The notes: generated by a model not told the origin, from the sequence alone. A stretch of DNA of 64,000 nt from JAHRVQ01 sp029941905 (GCA_029941905.1 JAPYTQ010000023.1:1-64000), one strand, 5' to 3'. Counted from the stretch's first letter, positions 8,247-17,807 are shown. A program made the numbers and translations.

Positions 8247-9656
8247 TTACTCCAACCCAAACACGACTCGCGCGTCCGCAACTTCACCCTCAATCGCTGC
8301 TGCAGCAACCATCAGAGGGCTCATTAGTATTGTTCTCCCTGTTGGGGACCCTTGCCTGCCGATAAAATTCCGGTTGGAACTCGATGCGCAAACTTCATCA
8401 CCCACCAGTTTGTCGGGATTCATTGCCAGACACATAGAACATCCCGGCTTGCGCCACTGGAATCCTGCCGCTTCGAATATTTTATCCAGACCAAGCGCCC
8501 GCGCAGCAACATCTACCTTCTCTGAACCCGGTACTGCAATGGCCTTTACATTCGACGCCACTTTCTTGCCTGCAAGAAACTTCGCAACAGCTTGAAAATC
8601 ACTCAATCGACCATTGGTACAGCTGCCAATAAATGCAACATCGATACCCGTTCCCTTAATAGGTGTGTTGGGTGGCAACTGCATATATTCCAGTGCATCA
8701 GTAATCAGGCTCCTGTCCAGACCTTCAACTGCCTGTGGATCCGGGGTTACTTCGGTGATTGATATGGCCTGCGCTGGGGTAATACCCCAGGTAACGGTCG
8801 GCTCGATGTCACTTGCCTGAATCTCGACTTCATCATCATAAGTCGCATCGGCATCAGATGCACAGGACTGCCATTTATCAACCAGGGCATCAAATTCAGC
8901 CCCTTCCGGAATTCGTTCTTTGTCCTGCAGAAACTCGTATGTCGTCGCATCTGGATTAATGTACCCGCAACGCGCCCCGCCTTCGATGCTCATATTACAG
9001 ACCGTCATTCGCTCTTCCATGGACATCGCTTCAATCACTGAACCGGCATACTCATAGGCAAAACCCACGCCGCCATTGACGCCCAGGATACGAATAATAT
9101 ACAGAATTACATCTTTTGCCGTAACGCCTGGACCGAGCTCTCCCTCGACGCGAATTCGTCGCACCTTCAGCGGATCCATCGCCAGAGTCTGGCTGGCCAG
9201 AACATCCCTGACCTGGCTGGTGCCAATTCCCAGGGAAATACAGCCAAATGCACCATGGGTAGATGTATGGCTGTCACCGCAACAAATGGTCAGTCCAGGT
9301 TGAGTCAGGCCCAATTCCGGCCCAACGACATGCACAATCCCCTGGGATCCGGATTCAGGTGCGAAAAACTCGATACCATGCTCCGCCGTCGCATCACTGA
9401 GTACCTGGATCATCTTTTCAGCCATATCATCAGCCAGTGGCCTGGTCTGATCATCTGTGGGGATAATATGGTCTACCGTGGCAAACGTTCGATTCGGGTA
9501 CGCAACTCGCAAACCCTTGTCACGTAGCATGCCAAAGGCCTGGGGGCTGGTGACCTCGTGGATAAGGTGCAAGCCAATAAACAACTGGTACTGACCACTG
9601 TCGAGCTGACCCACGAGATGGTTATCCCACACTTTTTGAAAAAGATTCTTAGCCAC
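8247..9656 (-). CDS. leuC: 3-isopropylmalate/citramalate dehydratase, large subunit
   Basis: A 469-aa aconitase-family subunit with a 4Fe-4S cluster. Cluster-binding motifs are visible as FIGSCTNGR and KPGCSMCLAMNPD near the C-terminus, and the substrate region as CCGDSHTSTHGAFG. Length matches E. coli LeuC. The start is GTG at 9656, with GGAG 6 nt upstream. It is the first gene of the leuC-leuD-cimA-LLM operon. leuA and leuB are not in this window, so the leucine-specific steps must be encoded elsewhere. Confidence 0.95.
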   Translation of the reverse strand: MAKNLFQKVWDNHLVGQLDSGQYQLFIGLHLIHEVTSPQAFGMLRDKGLRVAYPNRTFATVDHIIPTDDQTRPLADDMAEKMIQVLSDATAEHGIEFFAPESGSQGIVHVVGPELGLTQPGLTICCGDSHTSTHGAFGCISLGIGTSQVRDVLASQTLAMDPLKVRRIRVEGELGPGVTAKDVILYIIRILGVNGGVGFAYEYAGSVIEAMSMEERMTVCNMSIEGGARCGYINPDATTYEFLQDKERIPEGAEFDALVDKWQSCASDADATYDDEVEIQASDIEPTVTWGITPAQAISITEVTPDPQAVEGLDRSLITDALEYMQLPPNTPIKGTGIDVAFIGSCTNGRLSDFQAVAKFLAGKKVASNVKAIAVPGSEKVDVAARALGLDKIFEAAGFQWRKPGCSMCLAMNPDKLVGDEVCASSSNRNFIGRQGSPTGRTILMSPLMVAAAAIEGEVADARVVFGLE

Positions 9657-9707
9657 GAAAAACTCCAGAAATCCATGCCGATAATGAAGGACGGCGAGTT
9701 TAACACG

Positions 9708-9802
9708 AAAAAAAGGACGCTTGATTCCAATTGGGAATCGTCGAAATTACCTCTACAGGCGCAGAACGGCAGGCTGTTGGACTTTTTGGAATCAGAGATT
9801 CC
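9708..9802 (-). promoter_or_regulatory. leuC leader with two inverted repeats of the same hexamer and a T-tract
   Basis: In the 146-bp spacer before leuC, two small hairpins use the same GGAATC/GATTCC arms: 9788-9802 (3-nt loop) and 9723-9739 (5-nt loop). On the transcribed minus strand, the second is followed 8 nt later by seven T (9708-9714). Because the arms are identical, the two hairpins could exchange partners. This could be an attenuator or an operator, but I find no obvious leader peptide rich in branched-chain codons. Confidence 0.35.
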
Positions 9803-12097
9803 CTAGAATAATTTACGACGCGAGGCCTTCAGCACTTTACTCGTCACTTTTGAGTCCGGCATCACCTCGTAGAAAACGGCATCACTTTTGGATCGTGTCA
9901 ATCGCTCGTTTTTCCACAACCCAATCTGGCCCTGGCGAATAACAAGGTCCCTCTCCTTACCATTAACATCCGGGAATTTGCCAACGAACATGGTTTGAAG
10001 GCTGCCGTCAAACTTCATTTCGTATTTTTTTAGTCGGATTTCAGATTTTAGTTTTTCGAATCCCGGATCCGCAAGCAATACGCCATTGACGTTGTAACGA
10101 ACAAAAGCCTGGCCCTTCTCACCCTTGGTCTGTTCGCCCTCCGCAATCTTGAGGACTTCAACGTTATTAGCGTTATTCTTAAAGACCTCCCTTAAATTCC
10201 AAGAGCAGGAAGACAGACGATCAGCTTCACCTATCGCCGGTGAAATCATAATGGGTCTGTTTTCGTCGAAAAGAAACAGAGCCTTGTCGTCGCAATAGGA
10301 GATGCCAATACCAATCTCCAGCGTCGGCAAGCCGGTTTGTTTGGAATGGCTGTTCTTCGAGTAAACGATTGACACTATGTCTCTGGCGATACCACAAGCT
10401 CGGGCTACCGAGTACCATTGCTCCGGTTCATTATTCTTCTCATCAATATTGAGAATGATTGCATCTCCCTCAATAAAAACCTTCGACGCACCGTACTTTT
10501 CTAACAACTCGTTTATGGGGTTAAAAAACCTCAGGCTGAAATAGGATGCAGGGTTCAGTCCCTGCCTGACAAGTTCACCTATCACCTTGGTAGAGCCCCT
10601 GACATCTGCCTTGATGATGGTATGTTTGATGACCTCTTGTTCTTCGGCGTTTAAATCCATACTGTCACCAGGACCAGTCAATTCATACAGTTTGCCACCT
10701 GCCCTGGCCAGTTGGATTTCCTCCGGGTCAGAGATGATATTGATTCGATTCAGCGCCCTATGACCAAACCTAAAAGACTTGATATGCAAACGGTATCGGC
10801 TCAGATCGACCAGCAACTGGAGGAACTTACTGTCTGATTCTTCAACAAATTGTTTGTTTAGTTCTTTTGCCAACCTGTCGAGACGTTTGATCAGTTTTTC
10901 TGCACCGCTTTTTGATCGGTCAATTCTGCCAAGTATCTTTCTGGTATCATTCCCAGCGACAAAGGCACAGGCTGATCGTAGATCGATTATTCTTTCATCA
11001 GCGGTCGACCAGTTTCCTTTTAACAAATATCCGGCCATCGTTTCTTTCAATTCACTGTCCGTGATAAGTTTCTTGCGAACTTCTCTTAAGCTCTGCTGCA
11101 ACTTGTTCACAGCAAACTTCAGCCTTAAACGGCGAAATAGCCCAAGGTGATTTTCAGCATTAGAAAGTAACTTTTCATGGGCAGTTCGACCAAACAGCAG
11201 ACGTAAATGACTGGGCTGCTCCAGCCAGCATAGCTCTTCAACAATCCTCTTATTCTGGTTTTCGCTGGGACCCAGTATATTCTGCGACAGGAAGAGCCCT
11301 CGAAATGTGTCATACACTTCTGAAGCGGGGAAGCCTTTTGGGTTGCGAGTTTTCAAAGCCGTCACGTTCAATTCTGAAATCTGTTTTTGTATCAGAAGTT
11401 CGAACGTGCTGTTGAACTCGTTAAACCCTTCGCCGCCTTTTGGCCACAGGGCATAAGAATCCACCAACAACATCAGGTCCTGGGGATTAGCCGCTGCCAG
11501 CATTGGGTTGAACATTACTTTGAGCAGGTCTGCACCTTCATCACCTAATAACAGGCGACGCACATCCTTTAACCTGTTGCTCTCTTCCTTGCGCAATGGA
11601 TCCAGTACTGCCCGGTTGGCCAGGAACAGAAATTCACCGTAGTGCTTTCGCAACCAGGAAAATCTTTCCTTCGAGGGTAGAAGATTGCGAGAGCCAGAGA
11701 ATTGTTGTTGGGCGACACTCTCTTCCAACTGGCTCACTACCTCGTCCAGTTGCTTTCGAACTTCAAGGAGTACGAACTTAATAATGCCGAACTGGAGAAA
11801 CTGGATTTCATCGGCCCCCAGGTCTTTTTTCGCCCGATGAAGCATCGTCTTCACCATATCGGCATATGCTTCACGGAACACCGCTGAGTTGGATGGTCTG
11901 GGTCGTGTTTCGGCAACGACCTGCCTTACAACCTCTTCGCTAGTTTCTTGTGCCCTGGTCACAAAAGTACTACTCAGATAGACATCAACATGATAGTTGT
12001 CAATACCACGTCGAAGCTGGCTACAATCCAATGATAGGGGTTCGATGTCCCGAATTTGGCCGATTATGCCCTTTCTTGAAAAGATGTAATCAGTCAT
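9803..12097 (-). CDS. Uncharacterised 764-aa protein with class III nucleotidyl-cyclase-like domain
   Basis: Residues 1-480 are largely helical and match nothing I recognise. Residues about 488-650 resemble the class III adenylate/guanylate cyclase fold: IIKADVRGST (first metal Asp498), KVFIEGDAIILNI (second metal Asp545), LEIGIGISY (593-601) and PAIGEADRL (620-628). Compared with active cyclases, the base-selecting Lys before the GD motif is Phe541 and the transition-state Asn is Gly623, while Arg627 is kept. Activity is therefore uncertain; it may be a degenerate sensor or bind a nucleotide. A basic C-terminal tail of about 110 residues follows. It starts 53 bp after the radical SAM gene amrS on the same strand, with AAGGAA before the ATG, so both are probably co-transcribed. 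Confidence 0.75.
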   Translation of the reverse strand: MTDYIFSRKGIIGQIRDIEPLSLDCSQLRRGIDNYHVDVYLSSTFVTRAQETSEEVVRQVVAETRPRPSNSAVFREAYADMVKTMLHRAKKDLGADEIQFLQFGIIKFVLLEVRKQLDEVVSQLEESVAQQQFSGSRNLLPSKERFSWLRKHYGEFLFLANRAVLDPLRKEESNRLKDVRRLLLGDEGADLLKVMFNPMLAAANPQDLMLLVDSYALWPKGGEGFNEFNSTFELLIQKQISELNVTALKTRNPKGFPASEVYDTFRGLFLSQNILGPSENQNKRIVEELCWLEQPSHLRLLFGRTAHEKLLSNAENHLGLFRRLRLKFAVNKLQQSLREVRKKLITDSELKETMAGYLLKGNWSTADERIIDLRSACAFVAGNDTRKILGRIDRSKSGAEKLIKRLDRLAKELNKQFVEESDSKFLQLLVDLSRYRLHIKSFRFGHRALNRINIISDPEEIQLARAGGKLYELTGPGDSMDLNAEEQEVIKHTIIKADVRGSTKVIGELVRQGLNPASYFSLRFFNPINELLEKYGASKVFIEGDAIILNIDEKNNEPEQWYSVARACGIARDIVSIVYSKNSHSKQTGLPTLEIGIGISYCDDKALFLFDENRPIMISPAIGEADRLSSCSWNLREVFKNNANNVEVLKIAEGEQTKGEKGQAFVRYNVNGVLLADPGFEKLKSEIRLKKYEMKFDGSLQTMFVGKFPDVNGKERDLVIRQGQIGLWKNERLTRSKSDAVFYEVMPDSKVTSKVLKASRRKLF

Positions 12098-12150
12098 GTA
12101 GTAGAGTTCCTTGCCCTGTTCCAGTCATAGACTCGCCTGATCGCCCGCGG

Positions 12151-13278
12151 TTAGGCGCCTAACCTGATTGGCTGCCGCTTCCTGCCCCACTCACCGGGCA
12201 AATTTTCAAATACGCCGTTGATCACCATGTTGCAGTATTTACAACAGCCTTGATCCGTCGAGGTATCTATCGCAACACCCCACTTTCCCAACTGATACCA
12301 GTCACGTTCAATCAACAGTGCTTCGCAATTGCTGCAGAACGTCGAACCGCCATCAACATCATGTACATTACCCGTATAAACATACTTTAGCCCATTAACT
12401 CTGGCAACGTGCCTGCTCTCACTCAGCGTCGTGGCCGGGGTGCTGGTTTTGTCCAGCATGCGATAATCGGGATGAAAAGCCGAGAAGTGTAATGGGATAT
12501 CCAAACCGAGATTATCGGCAATCCAACGCGTCATTTGATCAATTTCCGCCATGGAGTCATTTTCACCCGGAATCAGCAAAGTTGTCAGCTCGAACCAGAC
12601 AGACGTCTCGTGTTTTAGATACAAAAGGGTATCCAGTACATCATTCAGGTGGCCTCCGCAGATTTTGTGGTAGAAATTCTCGCTGAACGCCTTGAGATCA
12701 ACATTCGCTGCGTCCATATGGCGAAAAAACTCCCTTCGCGGGTCCGGGCAAATATAGCCAGCAGTCACGGCTACCGAGTTAATTCCAGCTTCCTTGGCAG
12801 CAATAGCGACATCGATCGCATACTCGTGAAAGATCACCGGATCGTTATAGGTAAAGGCGATGCTCCGGCAACCGGTCTCTTTCGCGGCTTGTGCAAGTAA
12901 TTCCGGCGACGCGGCGTCGGCCAGGGTATCCATTTCGCGCGATTTGCTAATGTCCCAGTTCTGGCAGAATTTGCAGGCCAGGTTGCAACCCGCGGTACCA
13001 AAAGACAGCACAGGTGTTCCCGGCAAGAAATGGTTTAGTGGCTTTTTTTCAATGGGATCCACACAAAAACCGCTAGAGCGACCATAGGTCGTGAGTTTGA
13101 TTTCACCATCCAGGCACTGACGGACAAAACACAACCCCCGTTGACCTTCCCGAAGTTTGCACAAACGCGGACACAGATCACACTGGATTCTGTCATCTTC
13201 GAGCCTGTGCCAAAACCGAGTGCTTTTGACCTGGTCTGTTGAAGTGTTGATTGACGACACGCGACTTTTAAATCTCAC
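12151..13278 (-). CDS. amrS: AmmeMemoRadiSam system radical SAM enzyme
   Basis: A 375-aa radical SAM protein. The cluster motif is Cys98-x3-Cys102-x2-Cys105 in GTAGCNLACKFCQNW. An N-terminal Cys set (33, 36, 40, 50) in IQCDLCPRLCKLREGQRGLC and a C-terminal set (FCSNC, GCCKYC) suggest additional metal sites. Family features include SIAFTYNDPVIFHEYA and DANVDLKAF. The family is defined by genomic linkage with Memo and AMMECR1 proteins; its substrate is not established. Here the Memo-AMMECR1 fusion is divergently transcribed 57 bp away, so a shared control region is likely. The first twenty or so residues before TRFWHRLEDD are not conserved-looking, so the start could lie further in. Confidence 0.93.
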   Translation of the reverse strand: MRFKSRVSSINTSTDQVKSTRFWHRLEDDRIQCDLCPRLCKLREGQRGLCFVRQCLDGEIKLTTYGRSSGFCVDPIEKKPLNHFLPGTPVLSFGTAGCNLACKFCQNWDISKSREMDTLADAASPELLAQAAKETGCRSIAFTYNDPVIFHEYAIDVAIAAKEAGINSVAVTAGYICPDPRREFFRHMDAANVDLKAFSENFYHKICGGHLNDVLDTLLYLKHETSVWFELTTLLIPGENDSMAEIDQMTRWIADNLGLDIPLHFSAFHPDYRMLDKTSTPATTLSESRHVARVNGLKYVYTGNVHDVDGGSTFCSNCEALLIERDWYQLGKWGVAIDTSTDQGCCKYCNMVINGVFENLPGEWGRKRQPIRLGA

Positions 13279-13335
13279 TCAAGTCATTAGAATGGGCATT
13301 ATCGCACAAATAGTGGAAATTCCGCCCAGGTCACG

Positions 13336-14739
13336 ATGAATAACATCCGCCAAGCCGCAGTCTCTGGCAGCTTCTATCCATCAGACCCGAATCTGCTGCA
13401 ATCTTCTATCGAACAGCTGCTGGCCGAAATTGACAACCCGGCAGATAACCCGGTGCAAAAAGCACTTATCGTTCCCCACGCAGGATATGTCTACTCCGGT
13501 CCCATCGCTGCCAGTATCTACGCAGGACTTACTTCAGTTAGGTCACAAATAAAACGTGTGGTTTTGCTAGGGCCTTCACATCATGTTGGTTTCAAAGGCA
13601 TCGCGGCCTGTTCCTCAGACGGATACCAGACGCCGCTGGGACTGGTCGACATTGATCAGACAGCCGTCGATGCCATCATTGACCTACCCAATGTTGCTTA
13701 TCTGGATGAGGCACATTTAAATGAACACAGCCTTGAAGTGCATCTACCATTTCTGCAAATAGTCCTCGACCGTTTCGAATTGGTTCCCCTGGTCGTCGGG
13801 GATGCCACCAAGCAGGATGTTGCCCGGGTATTGGAAAAACTCTGGGGCGGACCAGAGACACTGATCGTGATTAGTTCTGATTTAAGCCATTTCCACACCT
13901 ATGCTGAGGCTCAACAGCTTGACAGCACCACAGCGGATAAGATTCTTAATCTACAAAGCAATTTAACCGGTAGCGAAGCTTGTGGTTGTCGTCCCATCAA
14001 CGGACTGCTTTACCTTGCCGAGCAACGTGGATTCGGCATTCGTCAAATTGACGTTCGAAATTCTGGCGATACGGCCGGATCCCACGACAGGGTCGTTGGC
14101 TATGGTGCCTTCTCGCTGACACAGGAACCTTTGACAGGGGAAGCCATGGTGAGACAGGAACCGAAGGAAGACGCTATTGAAAAACAGCGGTTCTCTAATG
14201 ACCTGCGTGCGCGAATACTTAAGATAGCGCGGCAGGCAATTCTCCACTCTCTACAGGGAAAGGGCAATTTCCAGCTTAACCTTGATCTTTTTCCTGACCC
14301 GTTGAAAGTCGATGGCGCTTCATTTATCACTCTCAATCTACAGGGTCACCTGCGCGGTTGTATTGGCAGCCTGGAAGCACATCGCTCACTGATCCTCGAC
14401 ATTGCCAACAATGCACAGGCAGCTGCATTCAAAGATCCGCGATTCAAACCATTGTCTCTGCAGGAATATCACGCAATGGAGCTACATGTCTCCATCTTGA
14501 GCCCTCCGGAGTTACTGCCTGTGAACTCCAGGGAAGAATTGCTGGCGATTATCCGCCCGGGAAAGGATGGGATCATCATAGAAGAATCCGGCAGACGAGC
14601 CACCTATCTACCCTCCGTGTGGGATCAGTTACCGGATCCTGACCGCTTCATTTCGGAACTCCGCAGCAAAGCGGGCCTCGACGCCAGTCAATGGGGACGT
14701 TGCCAGGTGTTCAGGTACACCACCGAGGAATTCATGTAA
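13336..14739 (+). CDS. AmmeMemoRadiSam protein B-protein A fusion (Memo + AMMECR1)
   Basis: A 467-aa two-domain protein. Residues 1-265 are Memo-like: GSFYPSDP, VPHAGYVYSGPIAASIY with His48, GPSHHVGF with His82, and EACGCRPI with Cys216-Cys218 near the position of the metal-binding Cys of MEMO1. Residues about 290-467 are AMMECR1-like, with LRGCIGSLEA at 339-348, the diagnostic hexapeptide LRGCIG. In many genomes these are two genes; here they are one polypeptide. The radical SAM partner is divergent, 57 bp upstream. It converges with the GPH transporter 18 bp downstream. Confidence 0.93.
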   Translation: MNNIRQAAVSGSFYPSDPNLLQSSIEQLLAEIDNPADNPVQKALIVPHAGYVYSGPIAASIYAGLTSVRSQIKRVVLLGPSHHVGFKGIAACSSDGYQTPLGLVDIDQTAVDAIIDLPNVAYLDEAHLNEHSLEVHLPFLQIVLDRFELVPLVVGDATKQDVARVLEKLWGGPETLIVISSDLSHFHTYAEAQQLDSTTADKILNLQSNLTGSEACGCRPINGLLYLAEQRGFGIRQIDVRNSGDTAGSHDRVVGYGAFSLTQEPLTGEAMVRQEPKEDAIEKQRFSNDLRARILKIARQAILHSLQGKGNFQLNLDLFPDPLKVDGASFITLNLQGHLRGCIGSLEAHRSLILDIANNAQAAAFKDPRFKPLSLQEYHAMELHVSILSPPELLPVNSREELLAIIRPGKDGIIIEESGRRATYLPSVWDQLPDPDRFISELRSKAGLDASQWGRCQVFRYTTEEFM

Positions 14740-14757
14740 CGAGGGGAACAAGCCTTT

Positions 14758-16128
14758 TTATGTTCGCGCCTGCTTGTCGAGTCGTTTCTCGACCAGCCTT
14801 TGCACCCGGGCATGCATATTGGCAGTTAATGGCCAGGTTGCGCACAGGTACAACGCGACGACAAAAACAGCAGTGGGGACTACCGCGTAGAGTATACCTA
14901 ACCACCTCAGCTCATCAGGACCATTGACGGATCCGCTGGCCGCAGAAAACCCCACCAGGGACAGGATGGGTAAACTCAAGCCCCCAAAGGAAGCAGCACA
15001 CTTGGTAACAAACCCCAGGATAGAAAAATAGCTCGCCGGGCGTGCATGGCCAGAGCGCACCGTGTCTAAATCTACCACATCGGCGAGCATGGCTCTGGGA
15101 AGGTAGGCAAAAGCGCCAAAACAAAAACCTTTAAGTGCAAACAGCACATAAAATTCCGTCACCTGACCATAGTCCAGGCTGAAACAACCCAATGAAACTG
15201 CACCGACAAAAATCATCGCACCCGCAAGGGATATGTGTTTACCAAACTTTCGAGCGATAAGGTCCCATACCGGTATGGCAGCCAGACCCACACCAAAATA
15301 GATGACATACAACCTGCCAATGCCCTCGGCACCGATGTAATCCTGGATAAAAAATAGTGACAGGGTATTGCGAAAGTTCTCACCGCCAGCGATCAGGAAT
15401 TCGATGGCCAATAACCGTGAGAATAACTTGTTCTTGTACATCATTCCCAACGATTCCTTTAAGCTGGTTTTCGGTACCGACACAACAGGTACTTCAGGCA
15501 CTCGCCAGACCACGAGGAAAGCAGTGAGGGGCAGGATCGTTACAATCACAATAGAAAAGTTACTAAGAACGAAGCTCGCGGAAATGTCATTCCACAATTC
15601 CTGGGACAACAGCACGATAAATGATGCTGTCATCAACCCAACCATCACATATTTTTCCCGTGCGGACTGAATCAACGTCCGGGTATGGTACTGCGCTGAC
15701 AATTCCAGACCCCAGGCAGCGTAAGGGAGACCGAATATTGTTGTTGAGGCCCGCAACATGATAAAAAAGACGCCAAGGTATACTACTGTTACGCCAATAC
15801 TGGGATTGAGTAGCATCCACACAGCGAACATGTAAATTGGAACGCCCACAACCATCCAGGGACGTCGTTTACCCCAGCGAGTCTGGGTTTTGTCGCTAAA
15901 GAAACCCATCACCGGGTCAGATAAAGCATCGAAGATCGCAGCGGAGAAAATAACCCAGCCTATCAGAGACAGGCTGATGCCCATTTCTGTGCTGTATAGC
16001 CTGGGTATCCAGACACCAATCGGATAGCCAAGAATCGCCAGGGGAAGACTGACGGATCCGTAGATCCAGACCGTCGATCTCGAGATATCCAGTGCCCCGG
16101 AAGACCCATCGCGTGCTTTAACCATCAT
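14758..16128 (-). CDS. GPH-family (glycoside-pentoside-hexuronide) MFS transporter
   Basis: A 456-aa integral membrane protein with about twelve hydrophobic segments. Family features are DALSDPVMGFFSDKTQTRWGKRRPW (about 67-91), the conserved loop between TM2 and TM3 of the melibiose-carrier/GPH family, and LPYAAWGLELS. These transporters import glycosides or related compounds with Na+ or H+. No sugar-catabolism gene is adjacent, so the substrate is unknown; the downstream aldehyde dehydrogenase gene is divergent. Confidence 0.85.
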   Translation of the reverse strand: MMVKARDGSSGALDISRSTVWIYGSVSLPLAILGYPIGVWIPRLYSTEMGISLSLIGWVIFSAAIFDALSDPVMGFFSDKTQTRWGKRRPWMVVGVPIYMFAVWMLLNPSIGVTVVYLGVFFIMLRASTTIFGLPYAAWGLELSAQYHTRTLIQSAREKYVMVGLMTASFIVLLSQELWNDISASFVLSNFSIVIVTILPLTAFLVVWRVPEVPVVSVPKTSLKESLGMMYKNKLFSRLLAIEFLIAGGENFRNTLSLFFIQDYIGAEGIGRLYVIYFGVGLAAIPVWDLIARKFGKHISLAGAMIFVGAVSLGCFSLDYGQVTEFYVLFALKGFCFGAFAYLPRAMLADVVDLDTVRSGHARPASYFSILGFVTKCAASFGGLSLPILSLVGFSAASGSVNGPDELRWLGILYAVVPTAVFVVALYLCATWPLTANMHARVQRLVEKRLDKQART

Positions 16129-16272
16129 TGCACCATCTGATTATCAGGGTTTAACAATACGAGAATTGATACGACACGCATTCAACTATAAGAAGAGTAA
16201 ATAGCTAAGCATAAGTTACAGAAAAGGGTCAACTGGAATAATGTCTTTCTTCTGCCCTATCCAGGCACCTTA

Positions 16273-16299
16273 ACAGCCTCGACAGCCTTGACAGCCTGA
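16273..16299. repeat. Three 9-bp direct repeats in the divergent spacer
   Basis: ACAGCCTCG, ACAGCCTTG and ACAGCCTGA follow each other without spacing in the 226-bp region between the GPH transporter and the aldehyde dehydrogenase start. They could be binding sites for a regulator of either gene, or a simple tandem duplication. Confidence 0.5.
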
Positions 16300-16354
16300 T
16301 ACGGTGCTACCATAGTTCGGTTTTGTAATATTTAAACCTTACAGGGGTGTGACA

Positions 16355-17785
16355 ATGAGTGAGTCAGCAACGACATCGGATAATCAGGCAGAGATCAATC
16401 AGGAGATGCAAATCATCCTGGACAGGCAGAAAAAAGCCTACTTACGGGAAGGCGCAGTAACGGCAGAGACTCGCATTGATCGCATAGACCGGACGATTGA
16501 GCTACTCCAAAAATATGGCACAAAACTTTGCGATGCCATGGCAGCTGATTTCGGGCACCGGTCGATTCAACAGTCAAAGATGACAGATATTGACGGATCC
16601 ATCGGTCCGCTGAAAGATGCCAAAAAGCATCTGCGTCAGTGGATGCATCCGCAAAAACGCAAAGCCATGTTCCCTCTGGGTATTTTCGGTGCGCGAGCCA
16701 GGGTTGAATACCAGCCTCTCGGGGTAATTGGCTGTATCTCACCCTGGAACTTTCCGGTGCAACTCACTTTTGGACCCCTGGCTGGTGTGTTCTCCGCTGG
16801 CAATAGAACAATGATCAAGCCCTCGGAATTCACTCCTGCAACATCCGAGTTAATGAAAGAGATGTTTGCTGAAAGTTTTGATCTCGAAGAAGTGGCCGTG
16901 TTAACCGGAGGACCTGAAGTCGGTAGCGCCTTTAGCAGCCTCCCCTTCGATCATCTGCTGTTTACCGGAGCGACGTCCATCGCAAAACATGTTATGCGGG
17001 CTGCTGCAGAAAACCTCGTACCGGTGACCCTGGAATTAGGTGGAAAGTCACCGGTGGTTATTGGTAAGAGCGCCGATATCGAAATGACTGCGGCCAATGT
17101 AATGACTGGTAAAACCATGAACGCAGGGCAGATTTGTCTTGCACCGGATTATGTGTTTGTACCTGAAGATAAAGCTGAAGATTTTATCAAGGCGGCAAAA
17201 GCCTCCGTTGCAAAAATGTACCCCAACCTGAAGGACAACCCTGATTACACGTCCGTGATCAATGAACGACATTTCGACCGGATTTCAAGCTATATCGAAG
17301 ATGCTCGCGAGAAAGGCGGAGAGGTGATTGAAATCAATCCTGCGGAGGAGGATTTCAGCCAGCAAGAACACCATCGCATTCCACCAACACTCATCATCAA
17401 CCCAACGGAAGATATGAAAGTAATGCAGGAGGAGATCTTCGGGCCGGTGTTACCCATTAAGAAGTATTCTGATATCAACGAGACCCTGGACTACATTAAT
17501 GATCATCCTCGACCGCTGGGGCTTTATTACTTTGGGCAGGACAATGATGAACAAAGAAAGGTACTCACCCATACAACATCAGGCGGTGTGACGGTTAACG
17601 ATGTGGTGATGCATGTTGCCCAGGAGGACCTGCCCTTCGGTGGTGTCGGACCCAGCGGTATGGGTTCCTATCATGGTCATGATGGTTTTAAAAACTTCAG
17701 TCATGCCAAGGCTGTGTTTACCCAGTCAAAGACCGTATCGAAACTGGCAGCAGCTATGCGGCCGCCCTATAAAAAGGCTTCGTAG
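16355..17785 (+). CDS. Coniferyl-aldehyde-type aldehyde dehydrogenase
   Basis: A 476-aa NAD(P)-dependent aldehyde dehydrogenase. Motifs are ISPWNFPVQLTFGPLAG, the LELGGKSPVV region with the general-base Glu, and NAGQICLAPDYV with the catalytic Cys. The C-terminal pattern GGVTVNDVVMHVAQEDLPFGGVGPSGMG is typical of the coniferyl/fatty aldehyde dehydrogenase branch (CalB-like). It oxidises aromatic or medium-chain aldehydes to acids. I chose the ATG at 16355 because AGGGG lies 7 nt before it; a GTG two codons upstream would be too close to that site. Confidence 0.9.
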   Translation: MSESATTSDNQAEINQEMQIILDRQKKAYLREGAVTAETRIDRIDRTIELLQKYGTKLCDAMAADFGHRSIQQSKMTDIDGSIGPLKDAKKHLRQWMHPQKRKAMFPLGIFGARARVEYQPLGVIGCISPWNFPVQLTFGPLAGVFSAGNRTMIKPSEFTPATSELMKEMFAESFDLEEVAVLTGGPEVGSAFSSLPFDHLLFTGATSIAKHVMRAAAENLVPVTLELGGKSPVVIGKSADIEMTAANVMTGKTMNAGQICLAPDYVFVPEDKAEDFIKAAKASVAKMYPNLKDNPDYTSVINERHFDRISSYIEDAREKGGEVIEINPAEEDFSQQEHHRIPPTLIINPTEDMKVMQEEIFGPVLPIKKYSDINETLDYINDHPRPLGLYYFGQDNDEQRKVLTHTTSGGVTVNDVVMHVAQEDLPFGGVGPSGMGSYHGHDGFKNFSHAKAVFTQSKTVSKLAAAMRPPYKKAS

Positions 17786-17807
17786 AAAAGCTTGCTCTAC
17801 CAGTCCT

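Noticed and set aside
14740..14757. Possible terminator between the Memo fusion and the GPH transporter
   Set aside because: A T-rich stretch is present but no stem of useful length precedes it.
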